Shown here: in pieces, positions 37,216-46,360 of the stretch | Numbering within the stretch: the first letter of the stretch is position 1 | How the letters are laid out: the number at the start of each line of letters is the position of its first letter | NCBI RefSeq assembly: GCF_039710355.1 | Contig: NZ_JBDKWZ010000003.1 | Coordinates: forward strand, 124,001-188,000 | Reading direction: 5' to 3' | DNA from: Rapidithrix thailandica | Lineage (GTDB): Bacteria > Bacteroidota > Bacteroidia > Cytophagales > Flammeovirgaceae | Length of the DNA: 64,000 nucleotides | Made by a program: the position numbers and the translations under genes | Notes under the pieces: model-generated | Told to the model about the DNA's origin: nothing | What the model saw: only the letters and a program-made list of their open reading frames with translations | Database searches by the model: none

Positions 37216-38562
37216 TTATTCTTCCTTTACCACAAGCCCCCCGGTAAGACGCATCAAATTGGTATTGGACTCCATCAGGTTATAAATGGCTTCCAAATCT
37301 TGCAATGCTGCCTCTAAGTAATTCAACTGAACTTGCCGGTAATCAAAAGAGTTAATCGTACCGGTTCTATACTGCTCTTCGCTTAAGGTCAGGTTTAACT
37401 CGGCGGCATCTTTTCTCCGGGAAGCAATCCCTTTCAACTGCTTGCGGTTGTTGTACAAATCCAGGGCTTGGGCCAAATCTCTATTGAGGGATTGTTTTAA
37501 TTTATCGACCTGATATGTACCCACTTCAAAATTTGTCGTGGCATTCCGGATGGCTCGTTTGATTTGTCCTCCACGGAAAAGCGTGAAAGAAACGGTTAAA
37601 TTTCCTGACAAGGTTAACGTTTTAGGTTTGGTAATGGAAGGACGGGTGGGATCTTCAAAGGTAAAATCAGCCTTAGACAAATCCTGGCGACTCAAATCAT
37701 ATGAAGCCATACCGTCCAATGTAACTTTTGGATACCGGTCTGCCTGGGCCAAATGAATATTTTCTTGTAAAATGGATTGGGTTATATATTGGGTTTTCAG
37801 GTTAATATTATTGCTATTCATTTTTTCAGCCAACACTTCGTACCTGTAATCTTCGATATCAAAATTCAGCGAGTCGGTCAACAGGTAATCCCGATCAACG
37901 TTTTCTTCTGCCAAGAAAATATTCAAATTGCGAATGGCTTCATTATAAACGTACTCTTGGTTGATTACATTGATTGAATCGGTCAGGTAGGCACCTTCCT
38001 CCAATAACACTTCCGTGGTGACTGTAGAACCCAATTCTTTTTTCAACTGCACATACTGGTATTTTTCTCTGGAAATTTCCAAGGACCTTTGTAATACTTG
38101 GGCTCTTTCCTTTTCCAACACCGCCGTATAATACGCCAGGATGATTCCTTGCAAGGTGTTTTGCACTACAACTTCCGCATTCCCCCGGGTTTCTTGTTCC
38201 AATTTTTCCAATCGACTTTTGGTGGTTCGTACCCGGAACCCATCAAAAAGCACCCAATTAAGATTTAGAGAAGGTGTAATACTATTGCCTATCGTTTTAC
38301 CAGAAACAAAGGCAGCAGGGTCGTCAACATCCCTCAAAGAATAATTTCCTTGGACATCAAAGGTTATCGTAGGGTACCGCCCGGCTTCTCCCCAATTATT
38401 ATTTCTTTGGCTGATCTTAATATTTTCATCTTCAATTAAAATATCATAATTATTAACCAGCCCTCTTTGCACTGCATCTGACAAGGACAGAGGTTCCTGT
38501 GCCCAAGCAGATAGATTGATACAAGTGACAAACAGAAGGGAAAAAATGATAAATCGCTTCAT
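37216..38562 (-). CDS. TolC-family outer membrane efflux protein
   Basis: A 448-residue OM channel component. The signal peptide ends 'INLSAWAQ'. Two long-helical repeats follow, with TolC-like periodicity ('PLSLSDAVQRGLVNNYDILIEDENI' and 'LNLTLSEEQYRTGTINSFDYRQVQLNYLEAAL'). I use the ATG at 38562 (MKRFIIFSLL); the frame opens 33 bp earlier without a signal peptide. It is 167 bp downstream of the adaptor gene on the same strand. Its partner inner-membrane pump is not in the neighbourhood. Confidence 0.92.
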   Translation of the reverse strand: MKRFIIFSLLFVTCINLSAWAQEPLSLSDAVQRGLVNNYDILIEDENIKISQRNNNWGEAGRYPTITFDVQGNYSLRDVDDPAAFVSGKTIGNSITPSLNLNWVLFDGFRVRTTKSRLEKLEQETRGNAEVVVQNTLQGIILAYYTAVLEKERAQVLQRSLEISREKYQYVQLKKELGSTVTTEVLLEEGAYLTDSINVINQEYVYNEAIRNLNIFLAEENVDRDYLLTDSLNFDIEDYRYEVLAEKMNSNNINLKTQYITQSILQENIHLAQADRYPKVTLDGMASYDLSRQDLSKADFTFEDPTRPSITKPKTLTLSGNLTVSFTLFRGGQIKRAIRNATTNFEVGTYQVDKLKQSLNRDLAQALDLYNNRKQLKGIASRRKDAAELNLTLSEEQYRTGTINSFDYRQVQLNYLEAALQDLEAIYNLMESNTNLMRLTGGLVVKEE

Positions 38563-38729
38563 GAAATGGATTGAGTTTATATAAAGGTCCAACATTTCCC
38601 CAAGCAGGAGGTTTTATCAATGAAATTTTGGCCTGTAATTTTTTTCTTATCTTGCAAAAAATGAATGGAAAAGGCAGGGGACTTTTCTAGTTTCCACTGC
38701 CCTGTTAACCAGACTATGAGATTTGGCTT

Positions 38730-39923
38730 TTACTTCATTGCCTGTTCGTTTTCTTCTTCCTTCAGGTTTACTGTTTGCATGCTCTCATTCTTTTCCGCAT
38801 CCAACAACTTAAAGGCCTTCATATTGTTATAGGCATTGATCAAGGGCTCCCATACCAAATCGGCTCCGGGTTCCAAGCCCGAAAACACAATGGTTTCCTG
38901 ATTGATTTTATGAATATCAACCTCTTTTACTTTGAGGATACTGTCCTGTTCAATAACATATACTTGGTTGCCATTAAATACGGCATTCCGGGGCATCACC
39001 ATGGATTCCTTCACCGTACTTCCCGGAACTGTTGCTTTCAGATACAATCCGTCAAAAATCGGGTACTTTCCAGAAATAATGGCAATAAACACATCGATAG
39101 ACTGCGTATTTTGATTCACCACATCGCCAATCCGTACAATCCGGCCTTCCCATTGTTGTGAAGCATCTTCCGTGCTAATAAATGCCTTACTACCTGTTCG
39201 GACCCATTTGATATTGTTGGCTTCTACCGGCACTTTCAGTTCCAGATGATCGGTTTTGATGATCCGGGCTATCCGCATTCCATTGCTCACCACAGATCCT
39301 ACCTCTTGAAATACTTCCGTAATAGAGCCATTGTAAGGCGCGTAGAGATTAAATTTTTGATGCCGGGCCTCCGTACTTTTGATGGTATAATACGTACTGA
39401 ATACATCCCGGGTAGCCAAATAGGTTTTTTCAGCATCCGAATTGACTTGAGGCAAATCGGGCAAGGGTTGATCCAGTTCTACGGATTTGAAATACTCATA
39501 CCATTGATTATAACTTTGCGGATAATCAATTTTAAAATCCGGCAAGATGGAAGCCAGTAACTTCAAAAAGTTACTTTTGGAAGACTTTAATTTCAAACGT
39601 TCTTCCGGATCGTCAATGGTAAATAACAATGCCCCTTTCCGGAAATTTTGCCCCACTTTGATCGGCACTTTAGATGAAATAATTCTTCCGCTCACTTCGC
39701 TGACAAGATCCAGTTGTTGGGCGGATTCTACCCGGCCAAAGGCCACAATTTCCGTTTGAGTATCCGAATACTGAACAGGTTGGGTTTTGACAAATTTTTT
39801 CGGTTCTACTTGCACCTTCTTAGGAGGCTCTTCTTTCATGGAAGCTAATAAACCCATTAAAAAATAGGCACCCACAATAATTCCCAGCGCCACAGCCAAA
39901 ATGGTGAGTCTACGTTTATTCAT
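38730..39923 (-). CDS. RND/HlyD-type periplasmic efflux adaptor (membrane fusion protein)
   Basis: A 397-residue adaptor with an N-terminal membrane anchor (about 7-27), a barrel-sandwich half-motif ('FGRVESAQQLDLVSEVSGRIISSKVPIKVGQ'), a helical hairpin shorter than usual (about 110-190), the second lipoyl-like half ('HQKFNLYAPYNGSITEVFQEVGSVV') and a beta-barrel domain. Together with TolC it would connect a pump to the outside. In most Bacteroidota clusters an AcrB-like gene of about 3 kb lies beside these two; here glyA (divergent) and a MITE-bearing gap flank them. Confidence 0.9.
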   Translation of the reverse strand: MNKRRLTILAVALGIIVGAYFLMGLLASMKEEPPKKVQVEPKKFVKTQPVQYSDTQTEIVAFGRVESAQQLDLVSEVSGRIISSKVPIKVGQNFRKGALLFTIDDPEERLKLKSSKSNFLKLLASILPDFKIDYPQSYNQWYEYFKSVELDQPLPDLPQVNSDAEKTYLATRDVFSTYYTIKSTEARHQKFNLYAPYNGSITEVFQEVGSVVSNGMRIARIIKTDHLELKVPVEANNIKWVRTGSKAFISTEDASQQWEGRIVRIGDVVNQNTQSIDVFIAIISGKYPIFDGLYLKATVPGSTVKESMVMPRNAVFNGNQVYVIEQDSILKVKEVDIHKINQETIVFSGLEPGADLVWEPLINAYNNMKAFKLLDAEKNESMQTVNLKEEENEQAMK

Positions 39924-40496
39924 CTTTCTTTCTCAGTTACCTAAAATTAATGAATGGATATTTGTATGGTTTAACTTTTAGAGGAGACAATGGGATTAAG
40001 CAATCTAGCACTGTTAGTCGCCACATATTATTTTGTGAGCATATCTTTTACAACTCGGTTGTTCAGAATCCATTGGCAGTTATTCCTGCTTTCCATTTCA
40101 AGTATACGAAAAAGCCCTAATAAGGGAAGCCGGATTTATACCAATAGTCACATAGCAATCATTAGTGGTAAATCTGAAGGATAAACAAACTTACCTGTGT
40201 TATTCTGTCCGGTTAGTTCTGTGAACATAACTTGATAGTATAAATATACCTATAAAATTTATCTCTCCGGTGCTTATTTTTCCAGAGGAGAGCCTTAAAT
40301 TTGCCATTTCTTAAGGGTTTGTTTATTAGACGAATAACACAAGCTCCTCTGTGAATGGAGCACTGCCGTATTCTGAACAGGTTAGAAGCCAGGCCAGGAA
40401 CACGAAATCCCGGCCTTACCACAGGCATTGCACAAGAATTCTTGAAAAATCACTTGGTTATCAATCATTTCGCAAATCAATATAAAGTAAATACTC
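39924..40496. other. 573-bp region upstream of glyA, with hairpins
   Basis: No gene is seen. TAAATTTG at 40296-40303 fits the -7 box on the glyA strand, but the -33 position lacks a TTTG. Inverted repeats CTCTCC/GGAGAG near 40263-40292 and GCTCC/GGAGC near 40343-40361 could form a structured leader. I do not recognise a known riboswitch class. Confidence 0.4.
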
Positions 40497-41777
40497 ATGA
40501 AAAGAGATACCACCGTATTTGATTTAATCCAAAAAGAGAAAACAAGACAGCAGTTCGGTATCGAGCTGATTGCCTCGGAAAACTTCGTATCCCAACAGGT
40601 GATGGAAGCAATGGGCAGTGAACTGACCAACAAATATGCGGAAGGGCTCCCCGGAAAACGCTATTACGGTGGTTGCGAAGTAGTGGATGAGGTAGAAAGC
40701 TTGGCAATTGAGCGGTTGAAAGAATTGTTTGGTGCGAAATGGGCAAATGTTCAACCTCACTCCGGAGCACAAGCCAATGCGGCTGTGATGTTAGCGGTAT
40801 TAAATCCAGGGGATAAAATTTTAGGTTTTGACCTCTCTCACGGTGGCCACTTGACCCACGGCTCACCGGTGAACTATTCCGGTAAGCTTTACGAACCTAT
40901 TTTCTATGGCGTGGAGCAAGAGACCGGTTTGATCGACTTTCAGAAAGTAGTGGAGCAAGCCCGGAAAGAAAAGCCGAAAATGATCATCTGTGGCGCTTCG
41001 GCTTATTCCAGAGATTGGGATTACAAATCGCTGCGTGAAGTAGCTGATGAAATCGGAGCATTCTTATTAGCCGATATTTCTCACCCTGCCGGATTGATCG
41101 CAAGGGGATTGTTAAACGATCCATTAAAATATTGCCATGCCGTAACCACTACGACTCACAAAACCTTGAGAGGTCCTCGTGGTGGAGTCATCATGATGGG
41201 AGAAGATTTTGAGAATCCCTATGGTATCAAAACCCCTAAAGGAATTGTTCGCAAAATGTCGTCTTTGTTGGATTCGGGCGTATTCCCCGGAACCCAGGGA
41301 GGCCCGTTAGAGCATGTGATTGCGGCCAAAGCCGTTGCATTTGGAGAAGCCTTGTCTGACGACTATATGAAATACATCTTGCAAGTAGAGAAAAATGCCG
41401 ATGTCATGGCCAATGAGTTTGTCAACAGAGGCTACCAAGTCATTTCAGGAGGAACTGACAACCACTTAATGTTGATCGACTTGAGTGCTAAAGGACTTAC
41501 CGGTAAAATTGCTGAAGAATCCTTGATCAAAGCCGATATCACCATCAATAAAAACATGGTGCCGTTTGATACCAAGTCGCCTTTCGTGACCTCCGGTATG
41601 CGACTGGGAGCAGCAGCAATAACCACCCGAGGCCTGAAAGAAAATGATATGTTGAAAGTGGTGGACCTGATTGACACGGTATTGACGCACAAAGACGATG
41701 CTACTAAAATTGCCGAGATTAAAGAAGAAATCAACAATTGGATGGGGCAATTCCCTCTATTCAATGAGAATATTTAA
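40497..41777 (+). CDS. glyA: Serine hydroxymethyltransferase
   Basis: A 426-residue PLP enzyme that converts serine and tetrahydrofolate into glycine and methylene-THF. The PLP lysine is Lys222 in 'TTTTHKTLRGPRGG', with the cofactor Asp193 and His196 in 'LADISHPAG'. 'YAEGLPGKRYYGGCEVVDEVE' is the family signature. The length is standard. It is followed by an inverted repeat and tatC on the same strand, with 194 bp between. Confidence 0.98.
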   Translation: MKRDTTVFDLIQKEKTRQQFGIELIASENFVSQQVMEAMGSELTNKYAEGLPGKRYYGGCEVVDEVESLAIERLKELFGAKWANVQPHSGAQANAAVMLAVLNPGDKILGFDLSHGGHLTHGSPVNYSGKLYEPIFYGVEQETGLIDFQKVVEQARKEKPKMIICGASAYSRDWDYKSLREVADEIGAFLLADISHPAGLIARGLLNDPLKYCHAVTTTTHKTLRGPRGGVIMMGEDFENPYGIKTPKGIVRKMSSLLDSGVFPGTQGGPLEHVIAAKAVAFGEALSDDYMKYILQVEKNADVMANEFVNRGYQVISGGTDNHLMLIDLSAKGLTGKIAEESLIKADITINKNMVPFDTKSPFVTSGMRLGAAAITTRGLKENDMLKVVDLIDTVLTHKDDATKIAEIKEEINNWMGQFPLFNENI

Positions 41778-41791
41778 TCTTTAATCCTTCC

Positions 41792-41869
41792 CCTTGGAGG
41801 TTTTTTGTGGAGGCGGATCACTATCTTTGATTCGAAGTGGGAATCGCCGCAGGTAAAAAACCTCCAAGG
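41792..41869. repeat. 78-bp inverted repeat (15-bp perfect arms)
   Basis: CCTTGGAGGTTTTTT at 41792-41806 is the exact complement of 41855-41869, with smaller nested stems inside. The first arm already ends in a T6 tract. It lies 15 bp after glyA and may act as its terminator, or be a small mobile repeat. No flanking duplication is evident. Confidence 0.7.
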
Positions 41870-41971
41870 TACAATGCATTTGGATATACCCTTCGCTTTG
41901 GCAAAGGTCTCCTCTATCTAAAAGCATGCTACGATCCATTCTGATACAAAGACATCAAACAGAAACAAAGT

Positions 41972-42847
41972 ATGAGTGAAGAGAAGGAAATGTCATTTTT
42001 AGACCATCTTGAAGAGTTGAGATGGCATTTGATCCGGGCCATCGGGTCGATCTTAGTATTTACCATCATTGCCTTTTTGGCCAAAAGCTTTGTGTTTGGA
42101 GTGGTTGTATTCGGGCCTGCAAATGTGGACTTTGTCACGTACAAAATGCTTTGCAAATTATCCGGCCTGATAGGCAGCCAGGTCTTATGTATCGAACAAC
42201 TACCTTTTATACTTCAAAACCGTACCATGACCGGTCAGTTTACCATGCATATTCTGGCTTCGATAGTGGTAGGTTTGGTTTGTGCCTTTCCCTATGCCTT
42301 TTGGGAAATATGGCGCTTTGTGAAGCCCGGTTTGTATGATACAGAACAAAAAGTATCTCGGGGCGCTACCTTCTTTGTGTCTCTGTTGTTTTTAACCGGG
42401 GTGAGCTTTGGTTACTTTATTGTTTCTCCATTGGCGGTCAATTTCTTATCCAATTACCAGATTGACCCCAGTATCAAAAATGAAATTGACATTACCTCCT
42501 ATATTTCCACACTGGCCATGATTGTACTGGCTTGCGGGTTGATGTTTCAATTACCCATCGTGGTCTTTTTCTTATCCAAGGTCGGCTTGGTCAATCCGCC
42601 TCTGATGCGCCAATACCGCAAACATGCCTTGGTTATTATTTTGATTGTCAGTGCGATTATCACCCCTCCCGATCCGGTCACCCAGATATTTGTTGCCTTG
42701 CCTATCTTCTTGTTGTATGAAGTAAGTATTCAAATTTCCGGCATGGTCATCCGGAAGTTGGCCAGAGAGGAGCAACTCTACGAAGAAGAATTCCAAGCAT
42801 CCAATGCCCTTCCCGATGCCAATGTGGAAGAAACCGAATCCAAATAA
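41972..42847 (+). CDS. tatC: Twin-arginine translocase subunit TatC
   Basis: A 291-residue inner-membrane protein that recognises twin-arginine signal peptides. The N-terminal cytoplasmic motif 'MSFLDHLEELRWHLIRAIGS' and about six hydrophobic helices fit the family. 'PYAFWEIWRFVKPGLYDTEQK' is the diagnostic loop. A roughly 40-residue insertion between the first two helices (with Cys pairs) is larger than in E. coli TatC, and I have seen this in Bacteroidota homologues. No tatA or tatB gene is adjacent. A strong terminator follows it. Confidence 0.96.
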   Translation: MSEEKEMSFLDHLEELRWHLIRAIGSILVFTIIAFLAKSFVFGVVVFGPANVDFVTYKMLCKLSGLIGSQVLCIEQLPFILQNRTMTGQFTMHILASIVVGLVCAFPYAFWEIWRFVKPGLYDTEQKVSRGATFFVSLLFLTGVSFGYFIVSPLAVNFLSNYQIDPSIKNEIDITSYISTLAMIVLACGLMFQLPIVVFFLSKVGLVNPPLMRQYRKHALVIILIVSAIITPPDPVTQIFVALPIFLLYEVSIQISGMVIRKLAREEQLYEEEFQASNALPDANVEETESK

Positions 42848-42905
42848 AGAAATGACGATGGACTGTTTTTAATCACTCAGGCCATTTGTAAAAAAAAAAA
42901 TACGG

Positions 42906-42941
42906 ATCCTGTGGCCAATGTTTAAAGCCACAGGATTTTTT
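42906..42941 (+). terminator. Intrinsic terminator of tatC
   Basis: ATCCTGTGGC (42906-42915) pairs perfectly with GCCACAGGAT (42927-42936), followed by a run of T. The stem is GC-rich and sits 59 bp after the tatC stop. Confidence 0.9.
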
Positions 42942-43130
42942 CTTCTTCAAACCTCTTGACAATATTTCTGTTATATGTACAGAATTGCTTCTAATTCATT
43001 AATTTTGAGAAGCTTTAGGCGGTTCTCACTGGGAAAAGCCACCTCGTTTTTTTAACTATCTACTCTTTTTTACCGAGTGCTTTCTTCTGAAACGGTTCTT
43101 TATTTAGTTACTTTTTAACTTTTTTTACCT

Positions 43131-44966
43131 TTGATCGAGAGAAAGATTTATATTCAAATAGCGGTACTATTTGTGGGATTCGTCTTTTTGATGAAACTGT
43201 TGGATATCCAACTCATTGACTCACAGTACAAAGGAAAAGCGGATAAAAATATGCTTAGCCGGGTGGTCGAGTACCCCTTGCGGGGGATGATCTACGACAG
43301 GCATGGGCAACTCATCGTAAACAACAAGCCTACTTTTGATTTGTATTTTATCCCCAAGCAACTCTTCATTAAAGATACAGCCGAATTCTGTGAGTTTTTC
43401 TCCATAGAAAAATCCTACCTTCACGAACAACTCGCAAAAGCCAAAAGAAAATACAAGTCCTATCCTTTTATCAAGCATCTGTCGATGCAGGATTTTGCTA
43501 AAATCCAGGACCGTTTATCGGATATTCCAGGAATCACGGTTGTAGCCCGCACCGTCCGGGAATACCCCAGCAACAGTATGGCAAATATCCTGGGATACGT
43601 CAAAGAGGTCGATAAATCGGACTTAAAAAAGGATACTACGAACTATTACCGCCAAGGGGACCTGATTGGAAAAAGCGGTATTGAACGCTACTATGAAAAT
43701 TACCTCAGAGGGAAACAAGGAGTAAAATATGTAATGACCAATGTAAGGGGAATGGTGAAAGGTTCTTATAAAAATGGGAAACTGGATACCTTGCCGGTTG
43801 TAGGAGAAGATTTGATTTCTTCCATTGACTTGGACTTGCAACAGTACGGAGAGAAATTAATGCAACATAAAAAAGGAGCAATCGTAGCCATTGAACCATC
43901 TACAGGTGAAATTCTCACGATGATTTCAGCACCCTCCTATGACCCAAACTTACTGACAGGAAAGGGAAAACAAGTATCCAAAAATTATGTAAAGCTTCTA
44001 AATAACCCCAACAAACCTCTTTACAATCGCGCGATTCAATCGCCCTACCCTCCTGGCTCCACTTATAAAACCGTAATGGCGCTGGTTGGCCTGCAAGACA
44101 AGGCTTTGGACACGGTACATACCTATTTCAGTTGCGATAAAAGTATCGTGGGCTGCCACGGGCACCCGTCTCCTCTCAATGTGCACGGCTCGATTCAACA
44201 CTCTTGTAACCCCTGGTATGTAAAAGCCTTACGGCAAGTAGTCAACCAAGGAAGAAGAAGTGACCCCAGGGAGGATACCCGTGTGGGCTTGGACAGCCTG
44301 CATGACAAGTTGCTTAAATTCGGACTTGGCAGAAGGTTGGGCCTTGATCTTCCCTATGAGCATTCCGGAAGAGTCCCTTCCACCAAATATTATGATGAGA
44401 ACTATTACACCAAAAACTGGAAGCTAGGGAATATTTATTCTATTTCCATTGGACAGGGAGAAGTAGGGGTAGTGCCTCTCCAAATGGCTAACCTTGCTGC
44501 CACCATCGCCAACCGTGGTTGGTATATTACCCCCCATATGATCAAAGGAATTGGCGATAGTTTATACCTTCCCGAAGAGTACACCGCCAAAAATGATACA
44601 GGGGTAGACGCCCCGTATTTTGACTATGTGGCAAGGGCTATGGCAGACGTAGTCAAAGCGGGAACCGCTCGCAGGGCTTTCATCGAAGACATAGTAGTAT
44701 GCGGAAAAACAGGAACCGCTCAAAACCCTCATGGAGAAGACCACTCTGTATTTATGGCCTTTGCGCCTTTGTACAATCCTAAAATAGCCATTGCCGTATA
44801 TGTGGAAAATGCGGGGTTTGGGGGTACATGGGCCGCTCCGATTGCCAGCCTGATGATTGAGAAATATATCAAACGGGAAATCCAATCCAACCAACGGAAA
44901 TGGCTGGAACAATATGTACTCAGTGGTAAGTTTATCGAAGAGGAAGAAAAGGAAAGTGAAGAATAA
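43131..44966 (+). CDS. mrdA: Penicillin-binding protein 2 (peptidoglycan transpeptidase)
   Basis: A 611-residue elongation-specific transpeptidase. A membrane anchor lies at about 7-24, a PBP-dimer domain at about 45-215 ('EYPLRGMIYDRHGQLI'), and a transpeptidase domain from about 230. The catalytic Ser310-Thr-Tyr-Lys313 (STYK in 'PPGSTYKT'), SxN at 358-360 (SCN) and the KTG in 'CGKTGTAQNP' are intact. I use the TTG at 43131: an in-frame stop is at 43116, and the next Met comes after the anchor. rodA and mreBCD, its usual neighbours, are not here. It is preceded by the tatC terminator. Confidence 0.95.
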   Translation: MIERKIYIQIAVLFVGFVFLMKLLDIQLIDSQYKGKADKNMLSRVVEYPLRGMIYDRHGQLIVNNKPTFDLYFIPKQLFIKDTAEFCEFFSIEKSYLHEQLAKAKRKYKSYPFIKHLSMQDFAKIQDRLSDIPGITVVARTVREYPSNSMANILGYVKEVDKSDLKKDTTNYYRQGDLIGKSGIERYYENYLRGKQGVKYVMTNVRGMVKGSYKNGKLDTLPVVGEDLISSIDLDLQQYGEKLMQHKKGAIVAIEPSTGEILTMISAPSYDPNLLTGKGKQVSKNYVKLLNNPNKPLYNRAIQSPYPPGSTYKTVMALVGLQDKALDTVHTYFSCDKSIVGCHGHPSPLNVHGSIQHSCNPWYVKALRQVVNQGRRSDPREDTRVGLDSLHDKLLKFGLGRRLGLDLPYEHSGRVPSTKYYDENYYTKNWKLGNIYSISIGQGEVGVVPLQMANLAATIANRGWYITPHMIKGIGDSLYLPEEYTAKNDTGVDAPYFDYVARAMADVVKAGTARRAFIEDIVVCGKTGTAQNPHGEDHSVFMAFAPLYNPKIAIAVYVENAGFGGTWAAPIASLMIEKYIKREIQSNQRKWLEQYVLSGKFIEEEEKESEE

Positions 44967-44997
44967 GCTTTAGGTTACACATTCACCTTTCATAGCT

Positions 44998-46053
44998 TTA
45001 ATTACGCGCCTCCACTTTAAATTCCACCCGGCGGTTTTGTTTACGGCCGGTTTCCGTGTCATTGTCGGCCAATGGCATGCGGTCTCCCATTCCTTTGTAT
45101 TTCAGGCGTGTTCTTGAAATCCCCTCTCCGATCAAGAAATTCATTACGGCTTGGGCCCGTTTCACTGACAAGCGCCAGTTGAGCAAAGCATGTCCCACAT
45201 TATCCGTATGGCCAATAATGGCAATTCTCAGCTCAGGGTATTTTTTCAAGGTATTCGCCAGTTTATTCAGTTCAGTAAGAGAAGCTTCACGCAAATCTGC
45301 CCGGCTCTGATCAAAGAAAATATTTTCCAAAATCACGGTTGTGCCTACCTCAAGCTTTTCAAATGTTTCCATGGTTCCAGGAGGGTTTCTTTTTATGAAT
45401 GGCTCCGGTTCTCTTTCTTTCAACGCTTTCTTTTTTATCCGGGGAGGAGTGTGTGGAGGATGCTCAACCAACTCTGCCGTTCCTTTTTGCAAGCCGCCAG
45501 GCAGGCATTCGGTTAGTGTTACATTATCCAAAGCAAAATCATGTCCCTGAAACTGAGCTTTACCACATTCTATTTGTACAAATAATTCCGTTTGTTTTCC
45601 TGAAAACCAAGCAAAACGATAGGTTTGCCAACGGTCTATATCCATAGGTGCTTTGAGGGTTTCTATATTTTGATTCAAAATCAATGTTAAGGTAGCCGGA
45701 GGTCCCAAAAGCATATCCAGTGTAGCAACTTGCAAGCTGAATTCATAGTTCCGGTCAGGCAAGACGGCAATGGCTTGTTCCCATACTACCCAGTCTTTGC
45801 CTCCGTCTACAATCATAAAATTTCCGTCTCCTTCGGCATGAAAATTCATTGGATTGGCAAAAGCCGCACTATAATGAACCGTAAAATTTCCCTGACGTGT
45901 CCGGCTGGAGGAATAGACATACTCGGATGCAAAACCATAATAGCCCAATTCAAAGCTTCCATTTAGCACCAAATTATCCCCTGGGTACTCACATTGCGAA
46001 AAGGCAGGTGTACTCATAAACAGCACTCCCACCAGAAGCCAAAGCACTTGCAT
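44998..46053 (-). CDS. OmpA-family protein with N-terminal galactose-binding-like domain
   Basis: A 351-residue envelope protein. The signal peptide ends 'STPAFSQ'. A jelly-roll-like domain (about 22-190) begins 'NLVLNGSFELGYYGF', which resembles carbohydrate-binding/DUF642-type modules. A Pro/Lys-rich linker follows, then an OmpA-C domain (about 240-351) with the peptidoglycan-binding pattern 'IAIIGHTDNVGHALLNWRLSVKRAQAV...KGMGDRMP..DN'. It likely attaches to peptidoglycan and displays the jelly-roll domain. It converges on mrdA and is divergent from pyrE. Confidence 0.8.
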   Translation of the reverse strand: MQVLWLLVGVLFMSTPAFSQCEYPGDNLVLNGSFELGYYGFASEYVYSSSRTRQGNFTVHYSAAFANPMNFHAEGDGNFMIVDGGKDWVVWEQAIAVLPDRNYEFSLQVATLDMLLGPPATLTLILNQNIETLKAPMDIDRWQTYRFAWFSGKQTELFVQIECGKAQFQGHDFALDNVTLTECLPGGLQKGTAELVEHPPHTPPRIKKKALKEREPEPFIKRNPPGTMETFEKLEVGTTVILENIFFDQSRADLREASLTELNKLANTLKKYPELRIAIIGHTDNVGHALLNWRLSVKRAQAVMNFLIGEGISRTRLKYKGMGDRMPLADNDTETGRKQNRRVEFKVEARN

Positions 46054-46360
46054 TTCCTGTTTTTAAATCATTTATTTTAAAATAAATTGAAGTGGAGTAA
46101 TACTTTTTTTCAAAGCTAAAATTGTATTACCGGAAAGGATATCGGTTTAAGCAAGGAGAAAAGAGCTGTCACGGATCAGGAAATAGAATGGAAGTTTTTT
46201 AATTTCTAAAAATGCACTTTGGAGGAAAGAATTTTCATAAACCCTGAATAAGGCGTACATCTCTTTAAGAGAACTTAAAATACAAATTTTACGGGCAGGA
46301 TGCCAGTAATGTAATAGAATTTATATCCGGGAGAGCCTGATCTTTTGTATTTTTGCGGGT
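46054..46360. other. Divergent intergenic region OmpA-like / pyrE
   Basis: About 300 bases. TATTTTTG at 46348-46355 matches the -7 box just 5 bp before the pyrE ATG, which would give an almost leaderless transcript. A matching -33 box is not clear. I see nothing else. Confidence 0.45.

Noticed and set aside
40384..40866. Frames antisense to the glyA start
   Set aside because: They overlap a gene with all catalytic residues and show no independent family pattern.
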